From Cedecea lapagei (lineage in GTDB: Bacteria > Pseudomonadota > Gammaproteobacteria > Enterobacterales > Enterobacteriaceae): 64,000 bases of DNA. The position numbers and the translations under genes are program-made. The stretch is taken from positions 2,728,001-2,792,000 of the forward strand of contig NZ_LR134201.1 of NCBI RefSeq assembly GCF_900635955.1, read 5' to 3'. The notes under the pieces were generated by a model. It saw only the letters and a program-made list of their open reading frames with translations. It was not told the DNA's origin and ran no database searches. Each line of letters opens with the position of its first letter. Position 1 is the stretch's first letter. Positions 26,485 to 34,584 of the stretch are shown here, piece by piece.

Positions 26485-26834
26485 TCCGCTGTAAACGGGT
26501 ATATGAAGCACCCACTGCCGACGATGGCTACCGGGTATTGGTTGACCGGCTCTGGCCGCGCGGCGTCAAAAAGACCGATCTGCATTACGATGAGTGGCCG
26601 AAGGAACTCACGCCTTCCAGCGAATTGCGCAAAGCATTTCATAGCGAAACGATCGATTTTCAGGAATTCAGCCGCAGCTACAAAAAAGAGCTTGAGCAGC
26701 ATCTGGACGCCGCAAAAGCGCTAGCCCGACACGGCGATAATGGCACGCTGACGCTGCTGTATGGCGCAAAAAATACCGATCAGAACCACGCTATCGTGCT
26801 GGCCGATTTTTTACGCCACTGCCGGGATCAGTAG
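26481..26834 (+). CDS. yeaO: YeaO, DUF488 family protein
   Basis: Small protein of 117 residues in the DUF488 family, function unknown. The family signature YRVLVDRLWPRGVKKTDL and the motif WPKELTPSSELRKAFH are clear, as is the C-terminal LTLLYGAKNTDQNHAIVLADFL. It is a close relative of E. coli YeaO, which also lies near nimT. Ribosome-binding site AAGGAGGGAAA precedes the ATG. Its end overlaps the convergent small gene by seven bases. Confidence 0.9.
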   Translation: MIRCKRVYEAPTADDGYRVLVDRLWPRGVKKTDLHYDEWPKELTPSSELRKAFHSETIDFQEFSRSYKKELEQHLDAAKALARHGDNGTLTLLYGAKNTDQNHAIVLADFLRHCRDQ

Positions 26835-27133
26835 CTGAGGTGCAGCTCGTCTTGCTGGGAGGAGAAATCTTTGTCCAGCAGCATCAGGTGTTCGGCACGC
26901 ACAAAGGCGTAGCCCTGGCGGCCATCAAAGGCGATAACTTCCCCGGTCACCAGCCATAGCGGGTAATTTGACTCCGGCGGTAGCTGGGTGACAACGCCTG
27001 TCACCGGGTTTACGAAACGCTCGCCAGGCTGGCACAAGCCGAACAGCTCAACCGCCTTACCAATATTCACCCGCCCGACTGCGGTTCGGGCGCCGATGAT
27101 CATTGCCAGGCTTCCCGGTTTTAATTGAAACAT
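26828..27133 (-). CDS. Hypothetical small protein, 101 residues
   Basis: Reads MFQLKPGSLAMIIGARTAVGRVN and then a beta-rich sequence with GERFVNPVTGVVTQLP and WLVTGEVIAFDGRQGYAFVRAEHL. The alternation suggests a small SH3-like beta barrel. The ATG at 27133 is preceded by GAGGGGGATAAAA, a good ribosome-binding site, so I prefer it to the upstream 27196 start. No membrane segment or signal peptide. I do not recognise the family with confidence; similar short proteins occur in enterobacterial phage and island contexts. Confidence 0.6.
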   Translation of the reverse strand: MFQLKPGSLAMIIGARTAVGRVNIGKAVELFGLCQPGERFVNPVTGVVTQLPPESNYPLWLVTGEVIAFDGRQGYAFVRAEHLMLLDKDFSSQQDELHLSY

Positions 27134-27225
27134 TTTTATCCCCCTCATTTTACGCAGCGAGATCAGAACATTCCTGGGATAAAAAGTAAACGGCACGGCG
27201 GGTGATTACTGAGATATTTCTTAAT

Positions 27226-28104
27226 TTATTTCGCCAGCCTGGCGGACAGCGCCGACAGAAACAGCCTTAGCGCCGCAGGCAAATAACTTCTGCTGCGGTA
27301 AATACCGTAGATCCCCATCGATCGGGGCGGATATGCCTCTAGCACCTTTACCAGCTCACCGCTCTCGAACCGGGGCTTAGCATCCTGAACCGGTAACATG
27401 GCAATGCCCACTCCGTCCGCCACGGCATCCATCAGCACTACCGAATCATTGGCGCTAAAGTTGCCGCTAACCTCTACGCTCAGCGGTTCACCGTTCGCAT
27501 CCACCATTTGCCAGATATTGCGCAGAAAATAGCTGTACTGCAGGCAATTATGATGTTCCAGATCGCCCGGCGAGCGCGGCATCCCTTTCTTCTCAATATA
27601 AGAGGGCGAAGCGTAAAGCATAGAGTCACACTCCCCCAACCGACGGGCAATAATATTCGGATCGAGATCGTTGGTAATACGAATGGCCAGATCGATACGC
27701 TCCTCAATCATGTTGACGGCCTGACTGCTGACATGCAGCTCGACCCTGACATCAGGATAGTCGCGCAGGAAATCAGATAAAAAAGGCACGATGTAATAGC
27801 GGGCGCCAAACTGTGAACAGGCAACTCGCAGAGTCCCTGAGGGCAAGTCCTGCTGTTTCTGAGCCGCAATGCTTTCCGCTACTTCGTTGAGCGCACGGGT
27901 CTGCTGCAGCACCCGCTCGCCCGTGGGGGTTAACGTTAGCTTACGTGAGGAGCGGTGCAGCAGACGCTCTCCGGCCCAGTGCTCCATTTGCTCAAGATAG
28001 CGACTGACCATCGGACGGGACATATTTAAGGCCCGCGCCGCCGCGCTCAGGCTCCCCAGCTCACAAATGCGTGTATAGACTTTTGCCGCAATGATCCTGT
28101 CCAT
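27226..28104 (-). CDS. LysR-family transcriptional regulator
   Basis: Regulator of 292 residues with an N-terminal winged helix (RICELGSLSAAARALNMSRPMVSRYLEQMEHWAGERLLHRSSRKLTLT) and a C-terminal substrate-binding-like effector domain. It is divergent from the MBL-like gene at 28236 with 131 bases between, so that gene is its likely target. Effector unknown. Confidence 0.9.
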   Translation of the reverse strand: MDRIIAAKVYTRICELGSLSAAARALNMSRPMVSRYLEQMEHWAGERLLHRSSRKLTLTPTGERVLQQTRALNEVAESIAAQKQQDLPSGTLRVACSQFGARYYIVPFLSDFLRDYPDVRVELHVSSQAVNMIEERIDLAIRITNDLDPNIIARRLGECDSMLYASPSYIEKKGMPRSPGDLEHHNCLQYSYFLRNIWQMVDANGEPLSVEVSGNFSANDSVVLMDAVADGVGIAMLPVQDAKPRFESGELVKVLEAYPPRSMGIYGIYRSRSYLPAALRLFLSALSARLAK

Positions 28105-28235
28105 TCTTTCGCCTATCTGCTCGATTTATGAAATTCATCTTACCTTAATAAAGCCATTACGATTCACATAATGCAATTTAAACTGTTTTTTATCCCCGAA
28201 CGGGCTTACTCATTCAGTTGATCAGGACAGAAAAG

Positions 28236-29090
28236 ATGAAGACACACACCCTGGCTGCGGCCACTGCCACCCTTTTGTTCAGCAGCGCGAGCTTTGCGGC
28301 ACCGCTGACGCTTGAAGTCTATAACCCGCAGGACAAGGGCGTATTCCCGGTCACCTCTACGCTGATCAGCGGCCCAAAGGAGGCAACGCTGGTTGATGCT
28401 CAGTTCAGCGTGAAGGACGGTGAGGCGCTGGTGAAAATGATTCAGCACAGCGGCAAAAAGCTGACCCGGATCCTTATCACCGCCGGTGACCCGGACTACT
28501 ACTTTGGCCTGGAGCCGATAGTAAAAGCTTACCCGCAGGTGAAAATTGAGGCCACGTCTCTGGTCGTGGAGCATATCCAAAAAACCAAAGACGAGAAGAT
28601 CAAATACTGGGGCCCAATCCTGAAAGAGGGTGCGCCAAAGAAAGTCTTCGTGCCTCAGGTGACCCATGAGACCACCTTCACCGTCGACGGCGAAAAGGTT
28701 GAGCTGCGCCAGCCTGGCTCCCATGCAGCGTACCTGTGGATCCCGGCCAACAAAACGATCCTGGGTGGCGTTGGCGTCAGCTCAGGCATTCACGTCTGGA
28801 CAGCGGATTCCCAGACCAAAGCGGCACGTCAGGAATGGCGCGATGTACTGGATGAAATGGCCGCGCTTAAACCACAGCGCGTGATACCGGGCCATTACAT
28901 CGGTGAAGTGAAGCCAGGTGCAGCACCTGTCATCTTTACCGGCGACTACCTGGCCGACTTCGAACTGGCGCTGAAAAAAGGGAAAAGTGCCCCGGTGATC
29001 GCGGAGATGAAACAAAAATACCCGGCCCTTGCCGATGAAAGCTCGCTTGAGATGAGTGCCAAAGTGAATACCGGCGAAATGAAGTGGTAA
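28236..29090 (+). CDS. Exported MBL-fold-like protein lacking the HxHxDH motif
   Basis: The 284-residue product starts with a Sec signal peptide (MKTHTLAAATATLLFSSASFA, cleaved before AP). It then follows the metallo-beta-lactamase layout: TSTLISGPKEATLVDAQFS, then the position of the metal motif, then GSHAAYLWIPANKTILGGVG and VIPGHY. The canonical HxHxDH is replaced by TAGDPDYYFG, so the usual zinc site is incomplete. Activity is therefore uncertain. The ATG at 28236 is preferred to 28218 because it starts the signal peptide. Divergent from a LysR regulator. Confidence 0.8.
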   Translation: MKTHTLAAATATLLFSSASFAAPLTLEVYNPQDKGVFPVTSTLISGPKEATLVDAQFSVKDGEALVKMIQHSGKKLTRILITAGDPDYYFGLEPIVKAYPQVKIEATSLVVEHIQKTKDEKIKYWGPILKEGAPKKVFVPQVTHETTFTVDGEKVELRQPGSHAAYLWIPANKTILGGVGVSSGIHVWTADSQTKAARQEWRDVLDEMAALKPQRVIPGHYIGEVKPGAAPVIFTGDYLADFELALKKGKSAPVIAEMKQKYPALADESSLEMSAKVNTGEMKW

Positions 29091-29104
29091 TGTTCTAAAC
29101 AAAA

Positions 29105-29285
29105 AAGGGAGCTTTCGCTCCCTTCAGGCTGATGACAAACCTCAATAAAGAGAAGAAGCACCAGATAGCAGCTATAAATAAACCAGGAAAATCAATTTGT
29201 TGATTTTCGGCTACTTATCACAAAGAGGGAAAAACCACGTTTTTTCCCCCTTTGTCAGCAATCTAAAGGGAGCTTTCGCTCCCTT
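29105..29285. repeat. Composite intergenic element between two identical terminator hairpins (copy 2)
   Basis: The 20-base hairpin AAGGGAGCTTTCGCTCCCTT occurs at 29105-29124 and again at 29266-29285. The 141 bp between begin AGGCTGATGACAAA and end TTTGTCAGCAATCT, and carry a stem near the right end around the loop CCACG. Ends and loop match the element at 546-712, but the flanking hairpin and the stem bases differ, the stem by paired changes. The outer copy keeps the T-tract and ends convergent transcription from the MBL-like and SDR genes. Confidence 0.7.
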
Positions 29286-29290
29286 TTCAA

Positions 29291-30400
29291 TTATTTGAAG
29301 TCGACCTTCATCAGCTCCGGAATCGAGTAATCCCGGGTGGTTTCCACGCAGCGGCTGATGTAATCCACAAAGCGTGGCGGCGGTGACATGCCTAAATCTA
29401 ACAGCTTCTCATTGGAGAAGCGGACGTTCAGCATGGAGAACTCCCCGTAGAGGCGCATTGCGCGCAGCATCAGGCGTTCGTTGCACGGCCCGTAAATAGA
29501 TTTGAAGCTTCTGCGGCTCTTCACCAGCTCGCTGTAATCTACCTGCTCATAGTTGGAGAAGATAGGCGTCTGGTTCAGCGCATTCGACATCGCTTCGTCG
29601 ATATCAGCAAAGCGGATGCTGCTCACGTCACCGGCAGAGATATGGTAAATCTTCTCTTTCAGCGAGTCGCTTTTGGAGAGCAGCAGCAGCGCTTTGGCGC
29701 AATAGTCCACCGGAATGACGTCGATTTTGTCATCCAGTGAGCACATGAATTTGCCGAGCATCAGCACCATGCGGAAGACCCAGAAAATGCTGCTGGACGG
29801 GCGGCACCCCTGCTCGCTGTGGCCAACCACTATAGACGGACGAGCGATAACCAGCGGCAGCTGCGGGAACTGCTCGGACATCATGCGTTCGATGGTGGAT
29901 TTAGACCAGGTGTACTGCACCAGGTGCTCTTCTTCCGGCTTGCTCGACATACTTTCTGTCACCAGAGTTCCAGCATCGGGTACGCAGGACATTGCGGTAC
30001 CCACGTGCAGGAAACGCTGCAGGCCTTTCACCTGTGACATACGGCGCGCAAACTGCAGAGTGCCCTCGACGTTTACCTTCCAGATCAGCGCATTTTCGCC
30101 AAATGACGCAACCGCGGCGCAGTTAATGACATGCGTGACGTTAGACAGTCTTTCGTCATCGAGGAAATGCTCAGGCTCGGCTAAATCTCCCAACAGGATA
30201 TTTTCAGGGTTAATTTGCGCCTGTTCAGCTTCAGTACAACCAAAATTAGCAAGATTATTTCTAATTCTGGCCACGCCCTCCTGAGGCGAGTTCGCTCGCA
30301 CCAATAACAATACAGAACTGAAAGAGGATTCAGAGAGGGCTTGAGCTAATACCGCGCCGCCCAGGAAACCTGTCGCACCGGTAATCAAAAGATGATTCAT
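29291..30400 (-). CDS. Extended SDR oxidoreductase, acyl-reductase-like (NAD_binding_4 type)
   Basis: NAD(P)-dependent reductase of 369 residues, similar in layout to the reductase domain of carboxylic acid or fatty acyl-CoA reductases. The nucleotide motif is LLITGATGFLGGAVLAQAL at the N-terminus. The catalytic YxxxK is YTWSKS at about residue 165, and VIARPSIVVGHSEQG follows. There is no fused acyl-carrier domain. The ATG at 30400 is used; the open frame extends 21 codons upstream without a better site. Substrate unknown. The 392-base gap up to yqaE is AT-rich and holds its promoter and the yqaE terminator. Confidence 0.82.
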   Translation of the reverse strand: MNHLLITGATGFLGGAVLAQALSESSFSSVLLLVRANSPQEGVARIRNNLANFGCTEAEQAQINPENILLGDLAEPEHFLDDERLSNVTHVINCAAVASFGENALIWKVNVEGTLQFARRMSQVKGLQRFLHVGTAMSCVPDAGTLVTESMSSKPEEEHLVQYTWSKSTIERMMSEQFPQLPLVIARPSIVVGHSEQGCRPSSSIFWVFRMVLMLGKFMCSLDDKIDVIPVDYCAKALLLLSKSDSLKEKIYHISAGDVSSIRFADIDEAMSNALNQTPIFSNYEQVDYSELVKSRRSFKSIYGPCNERLMLRAMRLYGEFSMLNVRFSNEKLLDLGMSPPPRFVDYISRCVETTRDYSIPELMKVDFK

Positions 30401-30674
30401 TATTATAACCTCAGGAGTGAAAACACGAGCATAGTAAAATGGCAAAAATAAACGCTTCCTCAATAAAGCTAATTACCCCCACACAATACCCAGAACTTTC
30501 GTGTAACCGTTTGTACATCATTGTTTTTAAAGAAAAACATAGAATTATAAATTAATTTCCAGCGCAATCATTTTCGCTATTTAGTGATGTCGCGAATATT
30601 AAGAAAACCTTAATCAAAGATAAACAAAACCATTATTTCTGGTTATAACGGAACTCTTTTTAATTTAAAGGAAA

Positions 30675-30699
30675 TAAAAGAGCCCACCAATGTGGGCTC
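30675..30699 (-). terminator. Minus-strand terminator downstream of yqaE
   Basis: Stem GAGCCCAC/GTGGGCTC read on the minus strand and followed there by TTTTATTT. It lies about 94 bases after the yqaE stop. Confidence 0.6.
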
Positions 30700-30792
30700 A
30701 GGTGCGGATGTTCAGGCGGGACGGCGGGCAACAAAGTGGGTAGCCGCCGGTGCCTGAAACCTCAAAAGGTCCCGGCAGGCGGTAGCGACGAG

Positions 30793-30951
30793 TTAATCCC
30801 GGGTTTGCACCCAGAACGCGTGGATCAGTCCCGGGAAGTAGCCCAGCAGGGTAAGAAGGATATTGAGAAGGAAAGCGCCACCCAGGCCTTTACCAAGAAG
30901 CACGCCCAGCGGAGGCAGGATAATAGTAAAAACAACTCGCCAAAAGCCCAT
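30793..30951 (-). CDS. yqaE: Pmp3/YqaE family small membrane protein
   Basis: Short gene of 52 codons, read on the minus strand from ATG at 30951 behind AGGAGTTTATA. The product MGFWRVVFTIILPPLGVLLG continues with two hydrophobic helices and ends FPGLIHAFWVQTRD. This is the UPF0057 (Pmp3) signature and nearly equals E. coli YqaE. Members are inner-membrane proteolipids linked to membrane potential and envelope or salt stress. Exact role unknown. Confidence 0.93.
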   Translation of the reverse strand: MGFWRVVFTIILPPLGVLLGKGLGGAFLLNILLTLLGYFPGLIHAFWVQTRD

Positions 30952-31197
30952 ATAAACTCCTGATAAATTCGGTTAATCCATTCGAAAAAACAAACCTACC
31001 CTTCAAAGGGTAGACGAAAATCAGAATATGTTGAGGGAGATTATTCCGGAAAATTTAGTTTCAAAATTGATCTTCGAAAAAAATCATCATCTGGCGCTTG
31101 CTAACGATGACGACTCAGGATAATTTCTTGCCTTCGGTAGCTTTATGAACCCTCATTCCGCTATCGAAATATGCCTATATTTCTCCTCCTCTGGAGG

Positions 31198-31287
31198 GAC
31201 CGGAACCACTCATAAAACGATCCGGTCGATCACCCATTATATTAATGATGATAGCCTTATGGTGACCCGGCGTTTGCCGGGTTTTTT
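31198..31287 (+). ncRNA. Possible small RNA or leader 3' end with orphan terminator
   Basis: On the plus strand, an inverted repeat GACCGGA/TCCGGTC (about 31198-31228) is followed by a clean terminator, ACCCGGC-GTTT-GCCGGGT with six T (31265-31287). All neighbouring genes from 29.3 to 31.9 kb are on the minus strand, so this terminator has no obvious gene to serve. A small RNA starting in 30960-31190 is one explanation. No known sRNA was recognised. Confidence 0.35.
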
Positions 31288-31290
31288 CGA

Positions 31291-31644
31291 TTATATTCCC
31301 GCGAATAAAGTTATCAGCGCGAGCGCCGCAGGCGCGGCCTGGACATAGAGTATTTTTTTGCCGGCGGTTAAACCACCAAATACACCAGCAACCAGTACGC
31401 AACTGAGGAAAAAAAACTTAAACTCAACGCCGCTGCTGGTCGCCAGTAGCCCATAAAGTAATCCGGCAGCCAGAAATCCGTTATACAACCCCTGATTTGC
31501 CGCCAGGGTTTTCGACTGCCGGGCGAACTCCGGAGACAAACCGAAGGTTTTTTGCCCCGCTGGCTTATCCCAAAGCACCATCTCCAGCACCAGAATATAA
31601 ACGTGAATCAAAGCAATCAGACCGATCAGAATATTGGCAATCAT
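31291..31644 (-). CDS. DUF1304 inner-membrane protein
   Basis: A 117-residue polytopic membrane protein with four hydrophobic segments. The family pattern ANILIGLIALIHVYILVLEMVLWDKPAGQKTFGLSPEFA is clear, and NQGLYNGFLAAGLLYGLL follows. Function unknown. The gene lies alone between yqaE and fumD on the same strand. Confidence 0.82.
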   Translation of the reverse strand: MIANILIGLIALIHVYILVLEMVLWDKPAGQKTFGLSPEFARQSKTLAANQGLYNGFLAAGLLYGLLATSSGVEFKFFFLSCVLVAGVFGGLTAGKKILYVQAAPAALALITLFAGI

Positions 31645-31684
31645 AAGGGATCCCGACAGAGGTTATTATGTCGACATGTGCAGG

Positions 31685-31900
31685 CTAAACTTCATAGCCA
31701 AGCGCTTTAATCACGTGTTCCATGGCCTCATCAGTCAGCGGGGAACGTTTGATTTTATGGTTGGCCAGCATGGTTCTGACCACGCCGGCAATCACGATAT
31801 GTTTAGGCTCCTGACCAAGATCCCGCATCTCCAGCACCACTTTGCCTACAACACGGCACATCTCCTGGTAGAGCTCATCGTCCTTCGCTTTTTTATTCAT
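31685..31900 (-). CDS. fumD: FumD-like protein (DUF2767)
   Basis: A 71-residue protein whose core DDELYQEMCRVVGKVVLEMR and LGQEPKHIVIAGVVRTMLAN is nearly the same as E. coli YdhZ/FumD (69 residues as I remember it). Fumarase activity was reported for the E. coli protein from in vitro metabolomics. The ATG follows CCGGAGGCGAG. It is far from the E. coli ydh context, so the genomic setting gives no extra support for the reaction. Confidence 0.82.
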   Translation of the reverse strand: MNKKAKDDELYQEMCRVVGKVVLEMRDLGQEPKHIVIAGVVRTMLANHKIKRSPLTDEAMEHVIKALGYEV

Positions 31901-32017
31901 CTCGCCTCCGGCTTATCTGTTTGATCTTACAGTAGCATTTAAGCCATGAATTTATAACCTGAGAGGAGAAAAACGGCTATGCTATCCACTGATAAATAAT
32001 AAACCAGGATGCCAGAG

Positions 32018-32314
32018 ATGAGATTATCAGGACTGATTTTGGTGACCGCGGCCGTACTTTCTTCCTCCGCAGTATTGGCTGTGGATGTCTCACAAATTTA
32101 CGGCAAAATCCAAATTGTCGATTCGTTTCCAGACTATAAAGTGCAGGTTGTCGATGCTTTTGAAGACCTGGATGTTCAGAAAGTTGACGCCTTCGCGGAT
32201 TCCCCAGGGCAATGGCAATTAGTCGATTCTTTCCCGGATTATAAAATTCAGATAGTGGATTCGTTCCCTGACTTCACCATTAAATATGTTGATGCTTTCC
32301 CAGGGCCACCGTAA
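32018..32314 (+). CDS. Exported protein with six VDSFPD-type repeats, candidate 7(1) septoil-knot domain
   Basis: The 98-residue product has a signal peptide (MRLSGLILVTAAVLSSSAVLA) and then six short repeats: KIQIVDSFPDY, KVQVVDAFEDL, DVQKVDAFADSPG, QWQLVDSFPDY, KIQIVDSFPDF and TIKYVDAFPG. This matches my memory of proteins named '7(1) septoil knot domain-containing', whose chain forms a deep knot; I cannot verify it here. The start at 32018 is preferred over 32009 because it begins the signal peptide. Periplasmic; function unknown. Confidence 0.65.
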   Translation: MRLSGLILVTAAVLSSSAVLAVDVSQIYGKIQIVDSFPDYKVQVVDAFEDLDVQKVDAFADSPGQWQLVDSFPDYKIQIVDSFPDFTIKYVDAFPGPP

Positions 32315-32338
32315 ATACGCGCGTAGTACTTACCACGA

Positions 32339-32364
32339 TCAAAAAAGGCGCCTCTCAGCGCCTT
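32339..32364 (-). terminator. Terminator of the Fur-boxed small gene
   Basis: Stem AAGGCGC/GCGCCTT; on the minus strand it is followed by a run of T. Confidence 0.7.
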
Positions 32365-32368
32365 GATG

Positions 32369-32644
32369 TTAATCATCCCACTTAAACGTCACGCCCGCGC
32401 GTGCTGTCCCGTCGCTGCTATCACGATCGTATTTAGAATAAGGATCAGCGAGCAATTTTTGCTCACTTTTATCAAGTTTGCCATACATGCGTGGAGTCTT
32501 ATCCTTTTCGTTGTGCACGCAGACATTGCCGCGACATCCGGGCTCGTCCTCAGCCCCGGTCCAGACCAACTCCGACGCTGGCTTATTTGCGGCGTAGGCG
32601 GGGGTAGCAAATAACACAGCGCAGACGATCAGCGTCTTACTCAT
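32369..32644 (-). CDS. Small exported protein behind a Fur box
   Basis: A 91-residue protein with a signal peptide (MSKTLIVCAVLFATPAYA, cleaved before ANKP). The mature part has one pair of cysteines (CRGNVC) that could form a disulfide and many charged residues (HNEKDKTPRMYGKLDKSEQK). I do not recognise the family. A near-consensus Fur box lies just upstream, so expression in iron limitation is likely. A terminator follows directly, so it is a single-gene unit. Confidence 0.7.
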   Translation of the reverse strand: MSKTLIVCAVLFATPAYAANKPASELVWTGAEDEPGCRGNVCVHNEKDKTPRMYGKLDKSEQKLLADPYSKYDRDSSDGTARAGVTFKWDD

Positions 32645-32660
32645 AAACAGTCCCTTTTAT

Positions 32661-32679
32661 GATAATGATAATCAACTGC
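32661..32679. promoter_or_regulatory. Fur box
   Basis: GATAATGATAATCAACTGC matches the 19-base Fur consensus GATAATGATAATCATTATC at 15 positions, the first 14 without a break. It lies 17 bases upstream of the small exported-protein gene. Confidence 0.7.
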
Positions 32680-32782
32680 GATTTAACATCATCCAGAGCT
32701 GCTCCGACAATCAGTTTAAAACTGCGTATAGGAGGCATTAGTTCGCTTATCTGCACCGCAGCCTCCGTTCCTTAATGAAGCT

Positions 32783-32980
32783 TTAGCCCAGAATCAGAAC
32801 ATCCACCGCCCTCTGTACAGCGGCATCGTCCAGGCCATTGGCGTATAAACAATGTACCCTGTCAGCTATCGACTCCCGTGATAACGTCTCTTTTCCGGCA
32901 AGCAGATGCACAACCGCCGTCCCAATCACCTGCAACATTTCAGGATGAAGCTCCTCGATGTGGCATTTGTCCTTGTCCAT
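32783..32980 (-). CDS. Hypothetical small protein, 65 residues
   Basis: The ATG at 32980 follows GGAGTAGCT. The product MDKDKCHIEELHPEMLQVIG continues as an all-helical protein (LLAGKETLSRESIADRVHCL, DDAAVQRAVDVLILG). Size and pattern recall the small AriR/FumD-like regulators, but I see no certain match. No neighbour on the same strand is close enough for an operon. Confidence 0.55.
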   Translation of the reverse strand: MDKDKCHIEELHPEMLQVIGTAVVHLLAGKETLSRESIADRVHCLYANGLDDAAVQRAVDVLILG

Positions 32981-33235
32981 AGCTACTCCAAACATAGATT
33001 CCCTGTTCGCTTAACCTAGCACAGGAGAATCAGGACAAAATGGGAATATGAGCCTAATACCGCCCTGTGGCATCGCACCATCGAATAACTCTTTGAAACC
33101 ATGTAGTAACATTTTTCAGATTTTTTTATGTCTGAATTTTACAGCCGTGCGGGACTTCATCGAACAATCACCTGGTCGGAATTCTCACCAGCCATTAATA
33201 TTAGCCAATGGATGAATATTGATTCGGGGTAAAAT

Positions 33236-33463
33236 ATGCTGCTGTTTAACGTTTTTGGAAGACGAATGGGCGTGAAAAAAAACCGTGAACAATGGCTGCT
33301 CTACCGCGTTGATCCAAATGAAGGGAAATATTCACGGGTTTATGATGTGGTTATTCCATCGTGGTTAGCCGAGGAAGAGCTTCCCGGTTGGCTTGGGGAT
33401 ATATACCACGAGGCGGCGAATGAACGGCATCCGGATGTGCATTTTATAGGTACGGATGAATAG
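33236..33463 (+). CDS. Hypothetical small protein, 75 residues
   Basis: Begins MLLFNVFGRRMGVKKNREQW and ends with ELPGWLGDIYHEAANERHPD. This fits a recurring family of short proteins of the form 'NVFGRxMxVxR...VIPxxxxEEEL...LxDIxHE' (possibly DUF7661), without known function. A ribosome-binding site (CGGGG) precedes the ATG. The 240 bases before it and the 239 after it hold no other gene that I can see, apart from a copy of the GTCCGC...TGGCAC repeat at 33627-33650. Confidence 0.6.
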   Translation: MLLFNVFGRRMGVKKNREQWLLYRVDPNEGKYSRVYDVVIPSWLAEEELPGWLGDIYHEAANERHPDVHFIGTDE

Positions 33464-33626
33464 TGTCGTTTAAAGAAATCAGCTGACCACCTGATATCGA
33501 CTATAAAACTATTTTGAGCGACAGCGCAGATCAGGATATATGTACCGTATGAATAATATGACGTCGAAATACCCCTGGTGTAGAAGGTAGATATGACCGG
33601 GAATGCGTGATTGCCCGGTCATAAGG

Positions 33627-33650
33627 ACGTCCGCGTCTGGCACAAAACAG
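33627..33650. repeat. Degenerate GTCCGC-TGGCAC repeat, fragment
   Basis: GACGTCCGCGTCTGGCACAA is the left half of the dispersed palindromic repeat described at 48679-48738. It lies in the otherwise empty stretch 33464-33702. Confidence 0.4.
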
Positions 33651-33702
33651 TTTGTGGCAACGGACTCATGAAAATATCAAAATTTGGTAATCGAGCGTAA
33701 TA

Positions 33703-34461
33703 TTAAGCCCCGAATCCACCGTCAATAGTCAGGCTGGCACCACTGATGTAGCCAGCTTCGGGACTTGAAAGGAAAGCTACAAAGGCGGCGATCTCACTGT
33801 CTTTCCCATAACGATTCACCGCAATCAGTTTAATCAACTCTTCCGCCATTTCGCCAGATGCTGGATTCATATCCGTATCGGTTGGGCCGGGCTGGATATT
33901 ATTTACAGTGATCCCCCGATGGCCTAAATCGCGCGCCAGCCCTTTGGTGAGACCAACGATAGCTGACTTACTCATAGCATATACTGCTCCGCCAGCGAAG
34001 GGCATCCGCTCGGCATTGGTGCTACCGATGGTAATGATGCGGCCACCGTCTGGCATATGTCGCACTGCTTCCTGACTGGCGACAAATACGCTGCGTACGT
34101 TTATTGCTAATGTGCTGTCAAAATCTTCCATACTGATTTCTTCAAGTGTCCCGACTTTAAAAATTCCAGCGTTATTAACTAAAATATTAATATGGCCGAA
34201 ATGATGCGCCGCTCTTTCGACTGCCTGTCGCAATTGCTGCTCATTGGCGCTATCGGCCTGAAGGGCTAAGGCCCTTCCCCCCGCTTTTTCTATCTCCATT
34301 ACCAGGGCGTTTGCTTTGTCCACCGAGGAAACATAGGTAAAGGCTACGCTGGCACCTTCCTGAACTAATCGGCGGACAATTGCAGCGCCAATACCACGTG
34401 AGCCGCCCTGTACAAAAGCAATTTTTCCAGCCAGTGAAGTGGTACGCGTTGTGTTGTTCAT
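33703..34461 (-). CDS. SDR-family oxidoreductase
   Basis: NAD(P)-dependent short-chain dehydrogenase of 252 residues, close in pattern to E. coli BdcA. The cofactor motif is GGSRGIGAAIVRRL, the NNAG motif is LVNNAGIF, and the catalytic Ser and YxxxK are in IITIGSTN and VYAMSKSA. It ends in the usual ISGASLTIDGGFGA. The ATG at 34461 gives the normal N-terminus. It is divergent from a LysR gene that is probably its regulator. Confidence 0.88.
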   Translation of the reverse strand: MNNTTRTTSLAGKIAFVQGGSRGIGAAIVRRLVQEGASVAFTYVSSVDKANALVMEIEKAGGRALALQADSANEQQLRQAVERAAHHFGHINILVNNAGIFKVGTLEEISMEDFDSTLAINVRSVFVASQEAVRHMPDGGRIITIGSTNAERMPFAGGAVYAMSKSAIVGLTKGLARDLGHRGITVNNIQPGPTDTDMNPASGEMAEELIKLIAVNRYGKDSEIAAFVAFLSSPEAGYISGASLTIDGGFGA

Positions 34462-34584
34462 GATGTGACTCCAATTTAAGGGTGTGTACGTTGATGGATT
34501 AATTATCACCTTGATATTTGAGTCAGAGTAGCCACAAATCGCTATAATCATTTTAAACTAAAGGTTTCAAATGAGGTGGGCTAC

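Noticed and set aside
31145..31348. 67-codon plus-strand open frame
   Set aside because: Sequence is not protein-like, it runs through a terminator hairpin and overlaps DUF1304; no good ribosome-binding site.
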